From CALCKU01 sp964607445 (GTDB lineage: Bacteria > Pseudomonadota > Alphaproteobacteria > Caulobacterales > Maricaulaceae), in the NCBI GenBank assembly GCA_964607445.1, contig CAZSKN010000001.1, positions 1 to 64,000 of the forward strand: a DNA stretch of 64,000 nucleotides, read 5' to 3'. The notes below the pieces were generated by a model, which made no database searches, had not been told where the DNA came from, and saw only the letters and a program-made list of their open reading frames with translations. The stretch's first letter is position 1; each line of letters starts with the position of its first letter. The position numbers were made by a program, and so were the translations under genes. Below, in pieces: positions 53,145-61,979 of the stretch.

Positions 53145-53657
53145 TTATTTCAACAAACGTTTATTCGGATTATATGGAATGGCTTTTGTCGTTGAAAGTC
53201 CGCGGCGACGGCTAGGCTGATAGGCAACGGAACAATGCGCTTCACAATAGGGCTCGCCGTCTTTGACCTTCCGTCCGCAAAACCGGAATTCGGAGCTAGA
53301 TGGATCGCCAATCGGCCATTTGCACATATGATCGCGTATCGTTAAAATTGTCGCATATTCACCGGTTGGCAAAGGCTTGGCCTCCAGTGGCGGTGGCGGA
53401 GGTGTCGCTGCTACGATCGGGCGCGGCGCACGCGGCGCGGAGAGCGTCGAGGCTTTGCGGGTCCGCGGGGTTGCCGATTTATTCGTCGCCTTGCGCGGAC
53501 GAGACGGTGTTGCGCGACCCGAAAGCCCTAATCGGTGCACTTTTCCTATCACCGCATTACGGGTTACACCCCCTAATTGCTTGGCGATCTGACTGGCGCT
53601 TAAGCCCTCAGCCCATAATTTTGTTAAAATCTCAACTCTATCGTCTGTCCAAGCCAT
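53145..53657 (-). CDS. gcrA: GcrA cell-cycle regulator
   Basis: 170 aa. The N-terminus (MAWTDDRVEILTKLWAEGLS then ASQIAKQLGGVTRNAVIGKV and HRLGLSGR) is the strongly conserved GcrA DNA-binding helix-turn-helix. A Pro/Ala-rich linker (about 50-105) is followed by the C-terminal sigma-70-interacting domain with CKWPIGDPSSSEFRFCGR and YCEAHCSVAYQPS. GcrA binds RNA polymerase with sigma-70 and activates genes with methylated GANTC promoters. The divergent intergenic region holds two DnaA-box-like 9-mers, in line with DnaA activation of gcrA known from Caulobacter. Confidence 0.96.
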   Translation of the reverse strand: MAWTDDRVEILTKLWAEGLSASQIAKQLGGVTRNAVIGKVHRLGLSGRATPSRPRKATNKSATPRTRKASTLSAPRAPRPIVAATPPPPPLEAKPLPTGEYATILTIRDHMCKWPIGDPSSSEFRFCGRKVKDGEPYCEAHCSVAYQPSRRRGLSTTKAIPYNPNKRLLK

Positions 53658-53825
53658 TTAACCCTCCTACACCTATGTAACGGGTGATAGTCACCCAAAA
53701 ATTCTGCATCATAGTCGTAGGATTGTTCATACCACTATATATAGATTTCGCTGATCCCACTAAGCCAGCCCTGATACAATATATCGTATATGAAAAGTTA
53801 AGAACTACAAGATGAAGTTTTTATG

Positions 53826-53844
53826 TCATCCACAGTTATCAACA
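53826..53844. promoter_or_regulatory. Two DnaA-box-like 9-mers between gcrA and the ABC permease gene
   Basis: TCATCCACA (53826-53834) and TTATCAACA (53836-53844) each differ by one base from the DnaA box TTATCCACA and are spaced one helical turn apart. They lie about 170 bases before gcrA (minus) and about 105 before the permease gene (plus). The rest of the 291-base region is AT-rich; no GANTC site is seen in it. Confidence 0.5.
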
Positions 53845-53948
53845 TATAGTAGGGAAAAATTTACCCCAAAAGCGCCATATATGAGGCTTGGCGCAAGTTA
53901 AGCGGCGTGATACCCCCAATCAAACAAACCTATGACTGAAAGACGGCC

Positions 53949-54773
53949 ATGTCCGATATGACAGCTTTACATAACGCCGATAGTCCCGCACAGCCACGTC
54001 AATTTGGCGCGATTAATGGACTCGGACTGCGCACACTCTATATGAAAGAGGTCACACGGTTTACGAAAATATTTCCCCAAACCCTGCTCGCCCCGGTCAT
54101 TTCCAATATTTTATTTATGATCGTCTTCACATTGGCATTTGCCGAGCAACGCGGCGGAACGGATCCTGAATTTGTAAAATTCCTCGCGCCCGGCCTTGTG
54201 ATGCTGGGTATTTTAAACAATTCTGCCGCCAATAGCTCTTCATCGCTCATGACAGGTAAAATCATGGGCAGCATTATCGATGTTCTTATGCCGCCGCTCT
54301 CGCATGTAGAATTGGCCATAGGCTATACGGCCGGAGCTGTGACACGCGGGCTTTGCGTTGCCTTTGCAACAGCCTTTGCCCTTTCGATATTTTTTACGCC
54401 GCTGATTCCAATACATTGGTGGGCGGTGATTTATTTTAGCCTCTCAGCGGCACTCGCTATGAGCATGGTCGGGATTCTATCCGGTATATGGGCGGAGAAA
54501 TTTGACCAGTTGGCGGTTGTCAATCAATTCATTATCCTGCCCATGTCCTATCTCTCAGGGACATTTTACCATATTGATATTCTCCCTCCTGTGTTTCAGA
54601 AAATTTCTCTCATGAACCCCTTGTTTTACCTGATAGACGGATTTCGTTATGGATTTATCGGCGTGTCTGACGGAAATATCAGGGTCGGTGTCGTTTTGAT
54701 GGCGGTTATCAATATTTTCTTATTTGCAATCGTCTTGCGTGTCTTTAAGACCGGATGGCGGCTCAAAGCGTAA
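53949..54773 (+). CDS. ABC-2 type transporter permease
   Basis: 274 aa. Six hydrophobic segments and the ABC-2 pattern: TLLAPVISNILFMIVFTLAFAEQ, FVKFLAPGLVMLGILNNSAANSSSSLMTGKIMGSIIDVLMPPLSHVELAIGY, and FIILPMSYLSGTFYHIDILPPVFQKISLMNPLFYLIDGFRYGFIG (the YadH/NodJ-type C-terminal signature). Such permeases pair with an ATP-binding subunit to export lipid, polysaccharide or drug. No ATPase gene is adjacent, which is unusual. The argD start follows 14 bases after its stop. Confidence 0.88.
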   Translation: MSDMTALHNADSPAQPRQFGAINGLGLRTLYMKEVTRFTKIFPQTLLAPVISNILFMIVFTLAFAEQRGGTDPEFVKFLAPGLVMLGILNNSAANSSSSLMTGKIMGSIIDVLMPPLSHVELAIGYTAGAVTRGLCVAFATAFALSIFFTPLIPIHWWAVIYFSLSAALAMSMVGILSGIWAEKFDQLAVVNQFIILPMSYLSGTFYHIDILPPVFQKISLMNPLFYLIDGFRYGFIGVSDGNIRVGVVLMAVINIFLFAIVLRVFKTGWRLKA

Positions 54774-54787
54774 CAAAGGAGCGTCTT

Positions 54788-56011
54788 ATGCCTCAAGGTG
54801 ATCATCTTTATAATTGTTATGCCCCGCCTCCGCAGGAATTTGTTCGCGGGAAAGGTGCCTATCTCTACACGGAAAACGGAGATAAATATCTAGATTTCAT
54901 AGCAGGAATTTCCGTGAATTGTCTGGGTCATAATCACCCTGTACCCCTAGAAGCTCTAAAAAAGCAATCTGAGAAAGTCTGGCATGTATCCGGTATGTTT
55001 CGAATTCCGGGCGCTGTGGAACTGGCCCGTAAATATTGCGAAGCTCTGCCTTTTGCCGAAAAGGTTTTTTTCACCAATTCAGGTGCCGAAGCTTTAGAAT
55101 GCGCCATGAAAACGGCGCGCAAATTCCATTATGATAATGGGCAGCCAGAACGGGTCGATATTATCACCTTCCAAGGCGCATTTCATGGTCGCACCTTTGC
55201 AACGATTAATGCGGGTGGTAATCCCAAATATCTTAAAGGGTTCGGGCCAGCTTTACCCGGCTTTATACATTTACCTTTTGGGGATCATGAAGCCCTGAAA
55301 ACGGCAATTTCCGAGACAACAGCCGCAATTCTGGTAGAGCCCGTTCAGGGGGAAGGCGGTTTGCGACCCCTGCCTATGGAATGTCTTCGCGGGATGCGCG
55401 AGCTTTGTGATAAACACGGTATTTTGCTGATCTATGATGAAGTCCAATGCGGAGCCGGACGCACAGGCAAATTATTTGCCCACCAATGGGCCGCGGAATC
55501 TGGGGGCCAAAGCGCCGAACCCGACATTATGGCTGTCGCCAAAGGAGTCGGTGGCGGCTTTCCAATGGGAGCATGTATCGCTACGGAAAAAGCCGCCGCA
55601 GGTATGGTGCCGGGCACTCACGGCAGTACTTACGGGGGGAACCCGCTGGCTATGGCCGTCGGCAATGCTGTGTTTGACGAAATTTCCAAGCCTGAATTTC
55701 TTGAACATGTCAGGAATGTCTCCAATTATCTCAAACAACAATTCGAAGGCTTAAAAGACGAGTTTCCGGATGTCGTGGTCGAACTGCGCGGAAAGGGTTT
55801 ACTGTGCGGTATGCAATTGAAAAAACCGGCAATAGAGATACGCAAACTGGCCTTATCCAATGGCCTTCTTGGCGGTAGTGCGGGCGATAATACCTTGCGT
55901 CTCGCGCCGCCTCTGATCGTCACGCAAGACCATGTGCGTGAAGCGGTCAATATTTTGCGCGAATGTTTTGAGGCGGCGCGAGACCTGGATGATGTCAAGC
56001 CACAGACATAA
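54788..56011 (+). CDS. argD: Acetylornithine/succinyldiaminopimelate aminotransferase
   Basis: 407 aa from the ATG at 54788, with AAAGGAG 7 bases upstream; the open frame extends into the permease gene. PLP class-III aminotransferase: FFTNSGAEALECAMKTARK, TFQGAFHGRTFATINAGG, LLIYDEVQCGAGRTGKLFAHQW (the Asp that contacts PLP nitrogen) and IMAVAKGVGGGFPMGA with the Schiff-base Lys. It converts N-acetylglutamate semialdehyde to N-acetylornithine in arginine synthesis. argF follows, separated by about 130 bases that contain a perfect palindrome. Confidence 0.93.
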   Translation: MPQGDHLYNCYAPPPQEFVRGKGAYLYTENGDKYLDFIAGISVNCLGHNHPVPLEALKKQSEKVWHVSGMFRIPGAVELARKYCEALPFAEKVFFTNSGAEALECAMKTARKFHYDNGQPERVDIITFQGAFHGRTFATINAGGNPKYLKGFGPALPGFIHLPFGDHEALKTAISETTAAILVEPVQGEGGLRPLPMECLRGMRELCDKHGILLIYDEVQCGAGRTGKLFAHQWAAESGGQSAEPDIMAVAKGVGGGFPMGACIATEKAAAGMVPGTHGSTYGGNPLAMAVGNAVFDEISKPEFLEHVRNVSNYLKQQFEGLKDEFPDVVVELRGKGLLCGMQLKKPAIEIRKLALSNGLLGGSAGDNTLRLAPPLIVTQDHVREAVNILRECFEAARDLDDVKPQT

Positions 56012-56066
56012 TCTTGACCTAGAAAAACAAGTTTGGGCGCATACACGCCATTGAGCTGTAGCTTGA

Positions 56067-56099
56067 CCAGACCGAAAGTAAAATTTTACTTTCGTCTGG
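56067..56099. repeat. Perfect 22-bp palindrome with flanking arms between argD and argF
   Basis: Positions 56073-56094 are their own reverse complement (CGAAAGTAAAATTTTACTTTCG), and CCAGA/TCTGG arms extend it with one bulged base. It could be a regulator site or, in RNA, a hairpin ahead of argF. No T run follows. It does not match the ArgR box. Confidence 0.7.
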
Positions 56100-56140
56100 G
56101 TTCGTAATTCGGTAAAGCTGCTTTTTGCGTGAGGCCCGCT

Positions 56141-57076
56141 ATGTCAACACATCAGCCAAAACATTTCCTCTCCCTTTTTGATATTGAAGCTTCCGAGTTA
56201 CGGGCTATTTTAAATGAAGCCCACCGTATAAAAATGGCGCGGACAGACTTTGCCAAAGGGCGTCGGGATCCGGATGCCCCCTTTAACGGCGAGACGCTGG
56301 CGCTGATTTTTGAAAAATCAAGCACACGCACGCGATTCTCATTCGATATGGCCATGCACCAACTCGGCGGATATTCTATCACAGCGACCCGTCAACACAT
56401 GCAGATTGGGCGCGGCGAAACGATCGAAGACACAGCCAAGGTTTTATCGCGATTTGTCGACGGCATTATGTTGCGAGCCCATTCCCATGATACGCTTGTT
56501 GGACTGGCGCAAAATTCCGATATTCCAGTCATTAACGGGCTGACCGATTATAATCACCCCTGTCAAATCATGGCGGATTTACAAACCCTTGAAGAGCGCG
56601 GCGGGGATCTTAAAGATATGACACTTTGCTGGGTTGGCGATGGTAATAATGTTGCCGTTAGCTTTGTTAACGCGGCTGCCAAATTCGGCTATAGCCTGCG
56701 CCTGTCCAGCCCGCCAAACTATCAACTTTCAGATAATATTATTGGAGCAGCAAAAAATATAGGCGCTAAAATCGAGAAAATTTCCGATCCGAGAGAGGCC
56801 TGTAAACATGCCGATGTTGTTATCGCCGATACCTTTGTATCTATGGGCGACAAAGACGCCAAACAACGCCTTAAAGACCTTATGCCATATCAAGTCACAC
56901 AAGACCTCATGGAACTGGCTACGAAAAAAGCGATCTTTCTGCATTGTCTTCCCGCCCACCGCGGCGAGGAAGTTTCTGCGGCGGTAATAGACGGTCCGCA
57001 AAGTGCCGTCTTTGACGAAGCCGAAAATCGCCTTCATGCGCAAAAGGCCGTGATACGATGGTGTCTTGAGGCCTAA
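56141..57076 (+). CDS. argF: Ornithine carbamoyltransferase
   Basis: 311 aa from the ATG at 56141 (GAGG six bases upstream); a GTG at 56129 is possible. The carbamoyl-phosphate site EKSSTRTRFSFDMAMHQLGG (STRTR), the ligand motif NGLTDYNHPCQIMADLQTLEE and the ornithine motif FLHCLPAHRGEEV (HCLP) are all present. It condenses ornithine and carbamoyl phosphate to citrulline in the cytoplasm. It follows argD, so the pair makes arginine-biosynthesis steps 4 and 6. Confidence 0.96.
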   Translation: MSTHQPKHFLSLFDIEASELRAILNEAHRIKMARTDFAKGRRDPDAPFNGETLALIFEKSSTRTRFSFDMAMHQLGGYSITATRQHMQIGRGETIEDTAKVLSRFVDGIMLRAHSHDTLVGLAQNSDIPVINGLTDYNHPCQIMADLQTLEERGGDLKDMTLCWVGDGNNVAVSFVNAAAKFGYSLRLSSPPNYQLSDNIIGAAKNIGAKIEKISDPREACKHADVVIADTFVSMGDKDAKQRLKDLMPYQVTQDLMELATKKAIFLHCLPAHRGEEVSAAVIDGPQSAVFDEAENRLHAQKAVIRWCLEA

Positions 57077-57111
57077 AGTTTGCCTCCGACATAACTATAC
57101 AATGCGTGTAA

Positions 57112-57208
57112 AGTGGAAGGTGAACCCTGACCCGAAAAAGACTCGTTGCGGCTGCTGCGTTCCCGCCCTGACCGGGTTGGCGAGGATTACGTCCAAAGCC
57201 ACCTTCCA
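57112..57208 (-). ncRNA. ffs: Signal recognition particle RNA (small bacterial type)
   Basis: On the minus strand the conserved apical domain GGTCAGGGCGGGAACGCAGC followed by AGCC is present (about 57168-57145), with the alphaproteobacterial GCAACGAG continuation. The ends pair: GGAAGGTG near 57207-57200 with CACCTTCC at 57122-57115. Length is about 97 nt. The RNA binds Ffh to target membrane proteins. The ends are estimated from the helix, not from transcripts. Confidence 0.92.
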
Positions 57209-57355
57209 AGACGCTTATGGCTAATTTTATGGTATTTTGCAAGTCGACTTTACACGCTCAAGGCGAATTAGCAGATCTGTTATGCAAAATCGAACATTGA
57301 CAGAATGTCGCACCCCTTTCATCTTTCGGTCACAGCATTGCTTAAGGAGCGCTAA

Positions 57356-58786
57356 ATGTCGCAACGACAATCGACGGCACGACCGGAACCGCACTTCGAA
57401 AATGGGAATTTCATCGCGTCCATACCCATCCCAGATCCCCGACCAATAGACGCCTATAGTCATATTGATATTATACAATCCATCCTAAAGATTAACAAAA
57501 ACCCGCTCGAATCCATGGGTGAGGACGGGTATAAAAACGACGTTACCCAGTTTTCATTTTTCAACAATAGCTTCACTTATATTAATTCACCTGAAGCAAT
57601 CCAACATTGTTTTATCACCAATCGCGAGAATTACCGGTTTCAAAAAATTCGGCAACGCATATTACGACCTATCATACGTGATGGATTGATCGCGGCCGAA
57701 GGGCCCGAGTGGAGTCACGCCCGGCGCATTATCTCTCCCATGTTCACCCCGCGTAATGTCAAAAGTTTCGCCGCCATTATGCAGAAAACATCCGAACGGG
57801 TTATGGATGATTTACTTGGCAAAGACACACCAACTCTGATGGCGCCCTATTTCTCCAGCTTAACCTATCTTATCTTGTCAGATACATTGTTTTCGGGTGA
57901 AATTGAGGCTGACGAAGCCAAAATGTTAAAAGATGTTGCAATTATTTTGGAACGCATGGGGCGCCCAGGGGTTTTCGATCTTATGGGCGCTCCCAAATGG
58001 GTGCCACGCCTGACAAACCGTAAAGGCCTTAAGGCTGTGCGTGAAATCCGAACAATGATTGCCCACTTAACGGCCAAACGCCGTTCCGATAAGGTAGCCG
58101 GACGACCTCTAGCCGATGATTTTTTAACACGACTTTTATCTATCGGTGATGATGGAGAGACACACCCTTTCACATCAGAACAAATTGAAGACCATATTCT
58201 TACATTTATCGGGGCCGGACACGAAACCACAGCCCGCGCTCTGTGTTGGATGGTTTATCTACTCTCTCAAGACCACTCACGCCGCGAACGTTTAGAGGCC
58301 GAGGTCGACGCTCTTGATATCAAGACAATACCGCCGGAAAATTGGTACGATAAATTACCCTATTCAGCCGCTTGTTTCGAAGAAGCCATGCGTCTTTTCC
58401 CACCCGCCCCATTTATAGCACGCGAAGCCGTCTCACCTGATAATATTGGAGGTTATACTGTCCCTACCGGCGGAGTCGTAATGATCAATACATGGCAATT
58501 ACATCGACACCTGAAATATTGGGATCAACCTTGGGCATTTGTCCCCGAGAGATTTCTTCCAGAACACCGACACAAAATTAACAAATTCCAATATTTGCCA
58601 TTCGGAGTTGGCGAACGGGTGTGTATAGGTCAGAAATTTGCTCTACAAGAAGCTGTCATATTGATTGCTCTTTTACTGCGACGCTACCGCTTTAAATATG
58701 CCGGTCAAACCCCGCCTTGGCCGAAAATGCGTATTACGATAAAACCCGAAAATAATATGCCCATGTATATAACACGGCGCACATAA
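57356..58786 (+). CDS. Cytochrome P450
   Basis: 476 aa, no signal or membrane anchor. I-helix oxygen-binding motif TFIGAGHETTARALCWMVYL, K-helix EEAMRLFPPAPF (ExxR), the PERF region FVPERFLPEHRHK, and heme loop FLPFGVGERVCIGQKFALQEA with the thiolate Cys423. It is a bacterial soluble P450 that hydroxylates a hydrophobic substrate. No ferredoxin or ferredoxin reductase gene is adjacent, so its electron donors are elsewhere. AAGGAG sits just before the ATG. Confidence 0.95.
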   Translation: MSQRQSTARPEPHFENGNFIASIPIPDPRPIDAYSHIDIIQSILKINKNPLESMGEDGYKNDVTQFSFFNNSFTYINSPEAIQHCFITNRENYRFQKIRQRILRPIIRDGLIAAEGPEWSHARRIISPMFTPRNVKSFAAIMQKTSERVMDDLLGKDTPTLMAPYFSSLTYLILSDTLFSGEIEADEAKMLKDVAIILERMGRPGVFDLMGAPKWVPRLTNRKGLKAVREIRTMIAHLTAKRRSDKVAGRPLADDFLTRLLSIGDDGETHPFTSEQIEDHILTFIGAGHETTARALCWMVYLLSQDHSRRERLEAEVDALDIKTIPPENWYDKLPYSAACFEEAMRLFPPAPFIAREAVSPDNIGGYTVPTGGVVMINTWQLHRHLKYWDQPWAFVPERFLPEHRHKINKFQYLPFGVGERVCIGQKFALQEAVILIALLLRRYRFKYAGQTPPWPKMRITIKPENNMPMYITRRT

Positions 58787-58830
58787 TAGGTTCTGGTCAA
58801 GTCCCCACATTCCCGCTAACACCGACATAT

Positions 58831-59727
58831 ATGACTGATAATTTTATTATGCCCTTTACAGGGTCAGGCTTGGATAGTCACGAAGACCAACGCAGTCCGG
58901 ATCATATCAAAGCTTATTTAGATGACCCGAAAGCGCGCATAATTCTCTTACATAAGGGCGATCTTGGGTTACATTCGGATTTTACACTATTGAGTGTCCA
59001 CCCCCGCGACATAACCCAGTTAAATATTTCGCCCCCCGATCTGCTCTTTTTAGGATGTGACGCGACAGGGCCCGTTTTTGCTGTGTCACTCACCACGCTC
59101 GCTCATCCATTACACGCCCATGATTTTCATTCTCTACGCCATGTAGGCGGACGCTTGTCCATTCAAGATTTAGCCATTTCCGGCTATGCCAAGTCTTTAT
59201 TAGACTGGCATTATAATCATCCCTTTTGTGCAAAATGCGGACAAGGTAGTGACATATCCGAAGGCGGAATAAAACGTATATGCCGGACCTGCGAAACCGA
59301 GCATTTTCCGCGGGTTAATCCCGTCGCGATCATGCTAGCAGTGCATGACGATCAGTGTCTGCTGGGGCGTGGCCCGCACTGGCCGCCGGGGTTTTTCTCA
59401 GCCCTTGCCGGCTTTGTATCGCCGGGCGAAAGCCTAGAAGAATGCTGCATTAGAGAAGTTCGCGAAGAGGTGGGTTTGACGGTTCACAGCCCCCGCTATG
59501 TTTTCAGTCAACCCTGGCCGTTTCCCAGCCAGCTTATGATGGGGTTGATCTGTCATGCCCGGACACAAGACATACAACTCAATACGGCGGAAGTTTCAGA
59601 GGCCATTTGGGTCTCACGCAAAGAGGTTCAAGCCGTGTTTGATAAAACCGGAGATCGTTTCATGTTACCCCCAAGGGTCACTATCGCGCATCAGCTTTTG
59701 AAATACTGGTTACAAGACACCGCTTAA
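58831..59727 (+). CDS. nudC: NADH pyrophosphatase NudC
   Basis: 298 aa. Zinc ribbon with C133, C136, C151 and C154 (HPFCAKCGQ ... CRTCETEHFPR). Nudix box at 194-216: GFVSPGESLEECCIREVREEVGL. The NudC signature SQPWPFPS follows directly. It hydrolyses NADH and removes the NAD cap from RNA. It lies 44 bases after the P450 gene on the same strand, with no evident functional link. Confidence 0.95.
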   Translation: MTDNFIMPFTGSGLDSHEDQRSPDHIKAYLDDPKARIILLHKGDLGLHSDFTLLSVHPRDITQLNISPPDLLFLGCDATGPVFAVSLTTLAHPLHAHDFHSLRHVGGRLSIQDLAISGYAKSLLDWHYNHPFCAKCGQGSDISEGGIKRICRTCETEHFPRVNPVAIMLAVHDDQCLLGRGPHWPPGFFSALAGFVSPGESLEECCIREVREEVGLTVHSPRYVFSQPWPFPSQLMMGLICHARTQDIQLNTAEVSEAIWVSRKEVQAVFDKTGDRFMLPPRVTIAHQLLKYWLQDTA

Positions 59728-59757
59728 AAACCGGAATCAAATATAAAATCAAGGATG

Positions 59758-60207
59758 TTAATCTTCCAGTATAAGCGGCCAGTAGTCCTGGGCTTGGGAA
59801 ATAAAGGCGACACGGTCTTTGTCCCATTTGGCTTTGATCCGTTTGTTGAAATTTAAATATAATTTGCCATCTTCCACATGCCAGTGTTTAGCTGCCCCTT
59901 TGGCTAACTTATCCTTCGCGACAGCCCACGCGCAATATCCACCAAATTGCGGCGCAAATGCCTCCGGATTGGTTTTAAACAAATCCAGATTGGCTTGAGA
60001 ACTGAAATGCCAAACCGCCCCTTTATAGGTCTCGGAAAATTCGGCGCGACCCACGATAGGTTTTCCAGAAAAAAAGCTTACCGTATCATATCCCTGAACC
60101 GCCAGATTATTGCGCCATGACGTATAGACAGGATCGCTTGCCGCCGAGGCTGGCGGCGCGCTTAAACCTGACATAAGCAAAATACAAAAAAGGATAAAAA
60201 TACGCAT
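59758..60207 (-). CDS. Periplasmic YHS domain protein
   Basis: 149 aa from the ATG at 60207, preceded by GGGAG; the open frame reaches 60240. Signal peptide MRIFILFCILLMSGLSAPPA and cleavage near ASAAS. The YHS domain follows (LAVQGYDTVSFFSGKPIVGRAEFSETYKGAVWHFSSQANLDLF ... FGGYCAWAVAKDK), a small fold found in many periplasmic proteins with possible metal or ligand binding. The Cys in GGYCAWA is conserved in the family. No role is known. Confidence 0.8.
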   Translation of the reverse strand: MRIFILFCILLMSGLSAPPASAASDPVYTSWRNNLAVQGYDTVSFFSGKPIVGRAEFSETYKGAVWHFSSQANLDLFKTNPEAFAPQFGGYCAWAVAKDKLAKGAAKHWHVEDGKLYLNFNKRIKAKWDKDRVAFISQAQDYWPLILED

Positions 60208-60302
60208 AGTCACTCCCAAGAGTATCTTATATGATAGCATGACCTATAAAAATCAATTCACGCACAGTCACAGCCCTGTGACGATATCAACTCTGCACTT
60301 AT

Positions 60303-61136
60303 TTATAGCCTGGATTTATGTGCCGGATAGGTTCCTAACAGCATAAGTTTTTCGCTAAAAAATGATAACTCTTCCAAAGCATGTTGCATATTTATATCAT
60401 CTGGATGTCCTTCAACATCAGCGTAAAACTGCGCCGCGGTAAACGACCCCCCGATCATATAACTCTCTAGCTTTGTGATATTTATACCATTTGTCGCAAA
60501 GCCGCCTAAAGCCTTATAAAGCGCAGAAGGTACGCTGCGAACCTTAAAAACCAGACTTGTGACCACAGGGCCGGCCTCTTGAGCCGGGATAAGTTTTTCA
60601 GGTGAGAGTACAAGAAAGCGCGTCGTATTATGCGTAGCATCTTCAATATTTGACGCCAAAATTTCAAGCCCATAGGTCTGACCGGCCAATGCAGACGCAA
60701 TCGCCGCAATTGTGTGATCGCCTAATTTTGCAACCTTACACGCAGCGCCTGCCGTGTCCACATCAACAACAGGCTCTATATTCATTGCGGCAAGACGCTT
60801 TCGCACTTGTCCCAGAGCCATAGGATGAGACCGCGCCGTCTTTATATCCGAGAGGGTTGCCCCCGGCACCGCTAGTAATTGGTGGTGAATGGGTAAAAAT
60901 TCTTCACCGATAATGTTTAATCCCCCTTCGGGTAAAAGGTAATAAATATCGGATACGCGCCCGGCAACTGTATTCTCTACGGGGATCATGGCTAGCGCCG
61001 CTTCGCCTGATTGCACAGCCTTAAAGGCAGCCGCAAAGGACGGGCACGGCACAGACATAAAATCCGGGTAAAAATTCTGACAAGCAAGATGGGAATAGGC
61101 TCCGGGCTCGCCCTGATAAACTATGGCTTTGGTCAT
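60303..61136 (-). CDS. pheA: Prephenate dehydratase
   Basis: 277 aa. The PDT domain begins KAIVYQGEPGAYSHLACQNFYP and has MIPVENTVAGRVSDIYYLL and EDATHNTTRFLVLS, which carries the catalytic TRF motif. The C-terminal ACT domain (VVTSLVFKVRSVPSALYKALGGFATNGINITKLESYMIGGSFTAAQFYADVEGHPDD) contains the GALV/ESRP-like phenylalanine-binding positions (ESYM here). It makes phenylpyruvate for phenylalanine synthesis and should be feedback inhibited. It overlaps kdsB by 4 bases. Confidence 0.95.
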   Translation of the reverse strand: MTKAIVYQGEPGAYSHLACQNFYPDFMSVPCPSFAAAFKAVQSGEAALAMIPVENTVAGRVSDIYYLLPEGGLNIIGEEFLPIHHQLLAVPGATLSDIKTARSHPMALGQVRKRLAAMNIEPVVDVDTAGAACKVAKLGDHTIAAIASALAGQTYGLEILASNIEDATHNTTRFLVLSPEKLIPAQEAGPVVTSLVFKVRSVPSALYKALGGFATNGINITKLESYMIGGSFTAAQFYADVEGHPDDINMQHALEELSFFSEKLMLLGTYPAHKSRL

Positions 61137-61852
61137 AAAGAGTTCTTTAACAGGTCTTTAACGCGCTGCAAGTCTTCAGGCGTATCAACGCTGTACGGTG
61201 CGTTATCAATCACTACGACGTCAATCCGCATACCGGCTTCTAAAGCCCTTAATTGTTCCAAGCGTTCTCGGCGTTCAAGATCTGAGGGCGGCAAAGCGCA
61301 AAACCGGTTTAATGCCGAACGCCTATAAGCATAAACGCCAATATGATGGAAAACAGGCCCTGTACCATATGCTATTGCGGCACGACTAAAATATAACGCG
61401 CGGCCTCTTGGTGTCATAACGACTTTAACAATGTTCGGATTGTCTTTATCTTGGGGCGCAGATGTTTCAACCGCTGCCGTCACAATATCGGCCTGTTCCG
61501 ATAGGCCCGAGACGAGATTATGTAATAAAGACGGATCGAAAACAGCCATATCGCCTTGGAGATTAATCACCCAATCATATCTAGCCTCCGGGTCAATCAG
61601 ATCGACCGCAGCGTTTACCCTATCGGAACCTGAAGGCAAATCAGGGTCGGTTATCACAGCTTTGCCTCCCGCCGCGATGACGACATCTGCGATCTCCTGT
61701 TCGGCGCAAGCCACATAGACGGGTCCAATATTGGCCGAACGCGCACGCTTTAAAACATGCACAATCATCGGCTCGCCATAAATGTCGGCCAAGGGTTTTC
61801 GAGGCAAACGTGTTGACGCCAAACGTGCAGGAATGAGGACTACAGGGTTCAT
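61133..61852 (-). CDS. kdsB: 3-deoxy-manno-octulosonate cytidylyltransferase
   Basis: 239 aa. IPARLASTRLPRKPLADIYGEPMIVHVLKRA is the nucleotide-binding N-terminus, and the metal Asp lies in VINLQGDMAVFDPSLL. HHIGVYAYRRSALNRFCALPPSDLERRERLEQLRALEAG is the KdsB-specific dimer and substrate region. It activates Kdo as CMP-Kdo for lipopolysaccharide core. Together with pheA it forms a two-gene operon (kdsB-pheA), an arrangement I know from other alphaproteobacteria. Confidence 0.95.
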   Translation of the reverse strand: MNPVVLIPARLASTRLPRKPLADIYGEPMIVHVLKRARSANIGPVYVACAEQEIADVVIAAGGKAVITDPDLPSGSDRVNAAVDLIDPEARYDWVINLQGDMAVFDPSLLHNLVSGLSEQADIVTAAVETSAPQDKDNPNIVKVVMTPRGRALYFSRAAIAYGTGPVFHHIGVYAYRRSALNRFCALPPSDLERRERLEQLRALEAGMRIDVVVIDNAPYSVDTPEDLQRVKDLLKNSL

Positions 61853-61979
61853 TTAGGCGTTAAAGCCTTTGCGACCCTTCGCCGCAAGAGATTTTAAGTT
61901 TCCAAAGCAAGATTTTCCTTATAAAGAGAGCATAATATTGACAGCGACTTCATTATGTGACGTCACAAGGAAACCTATC

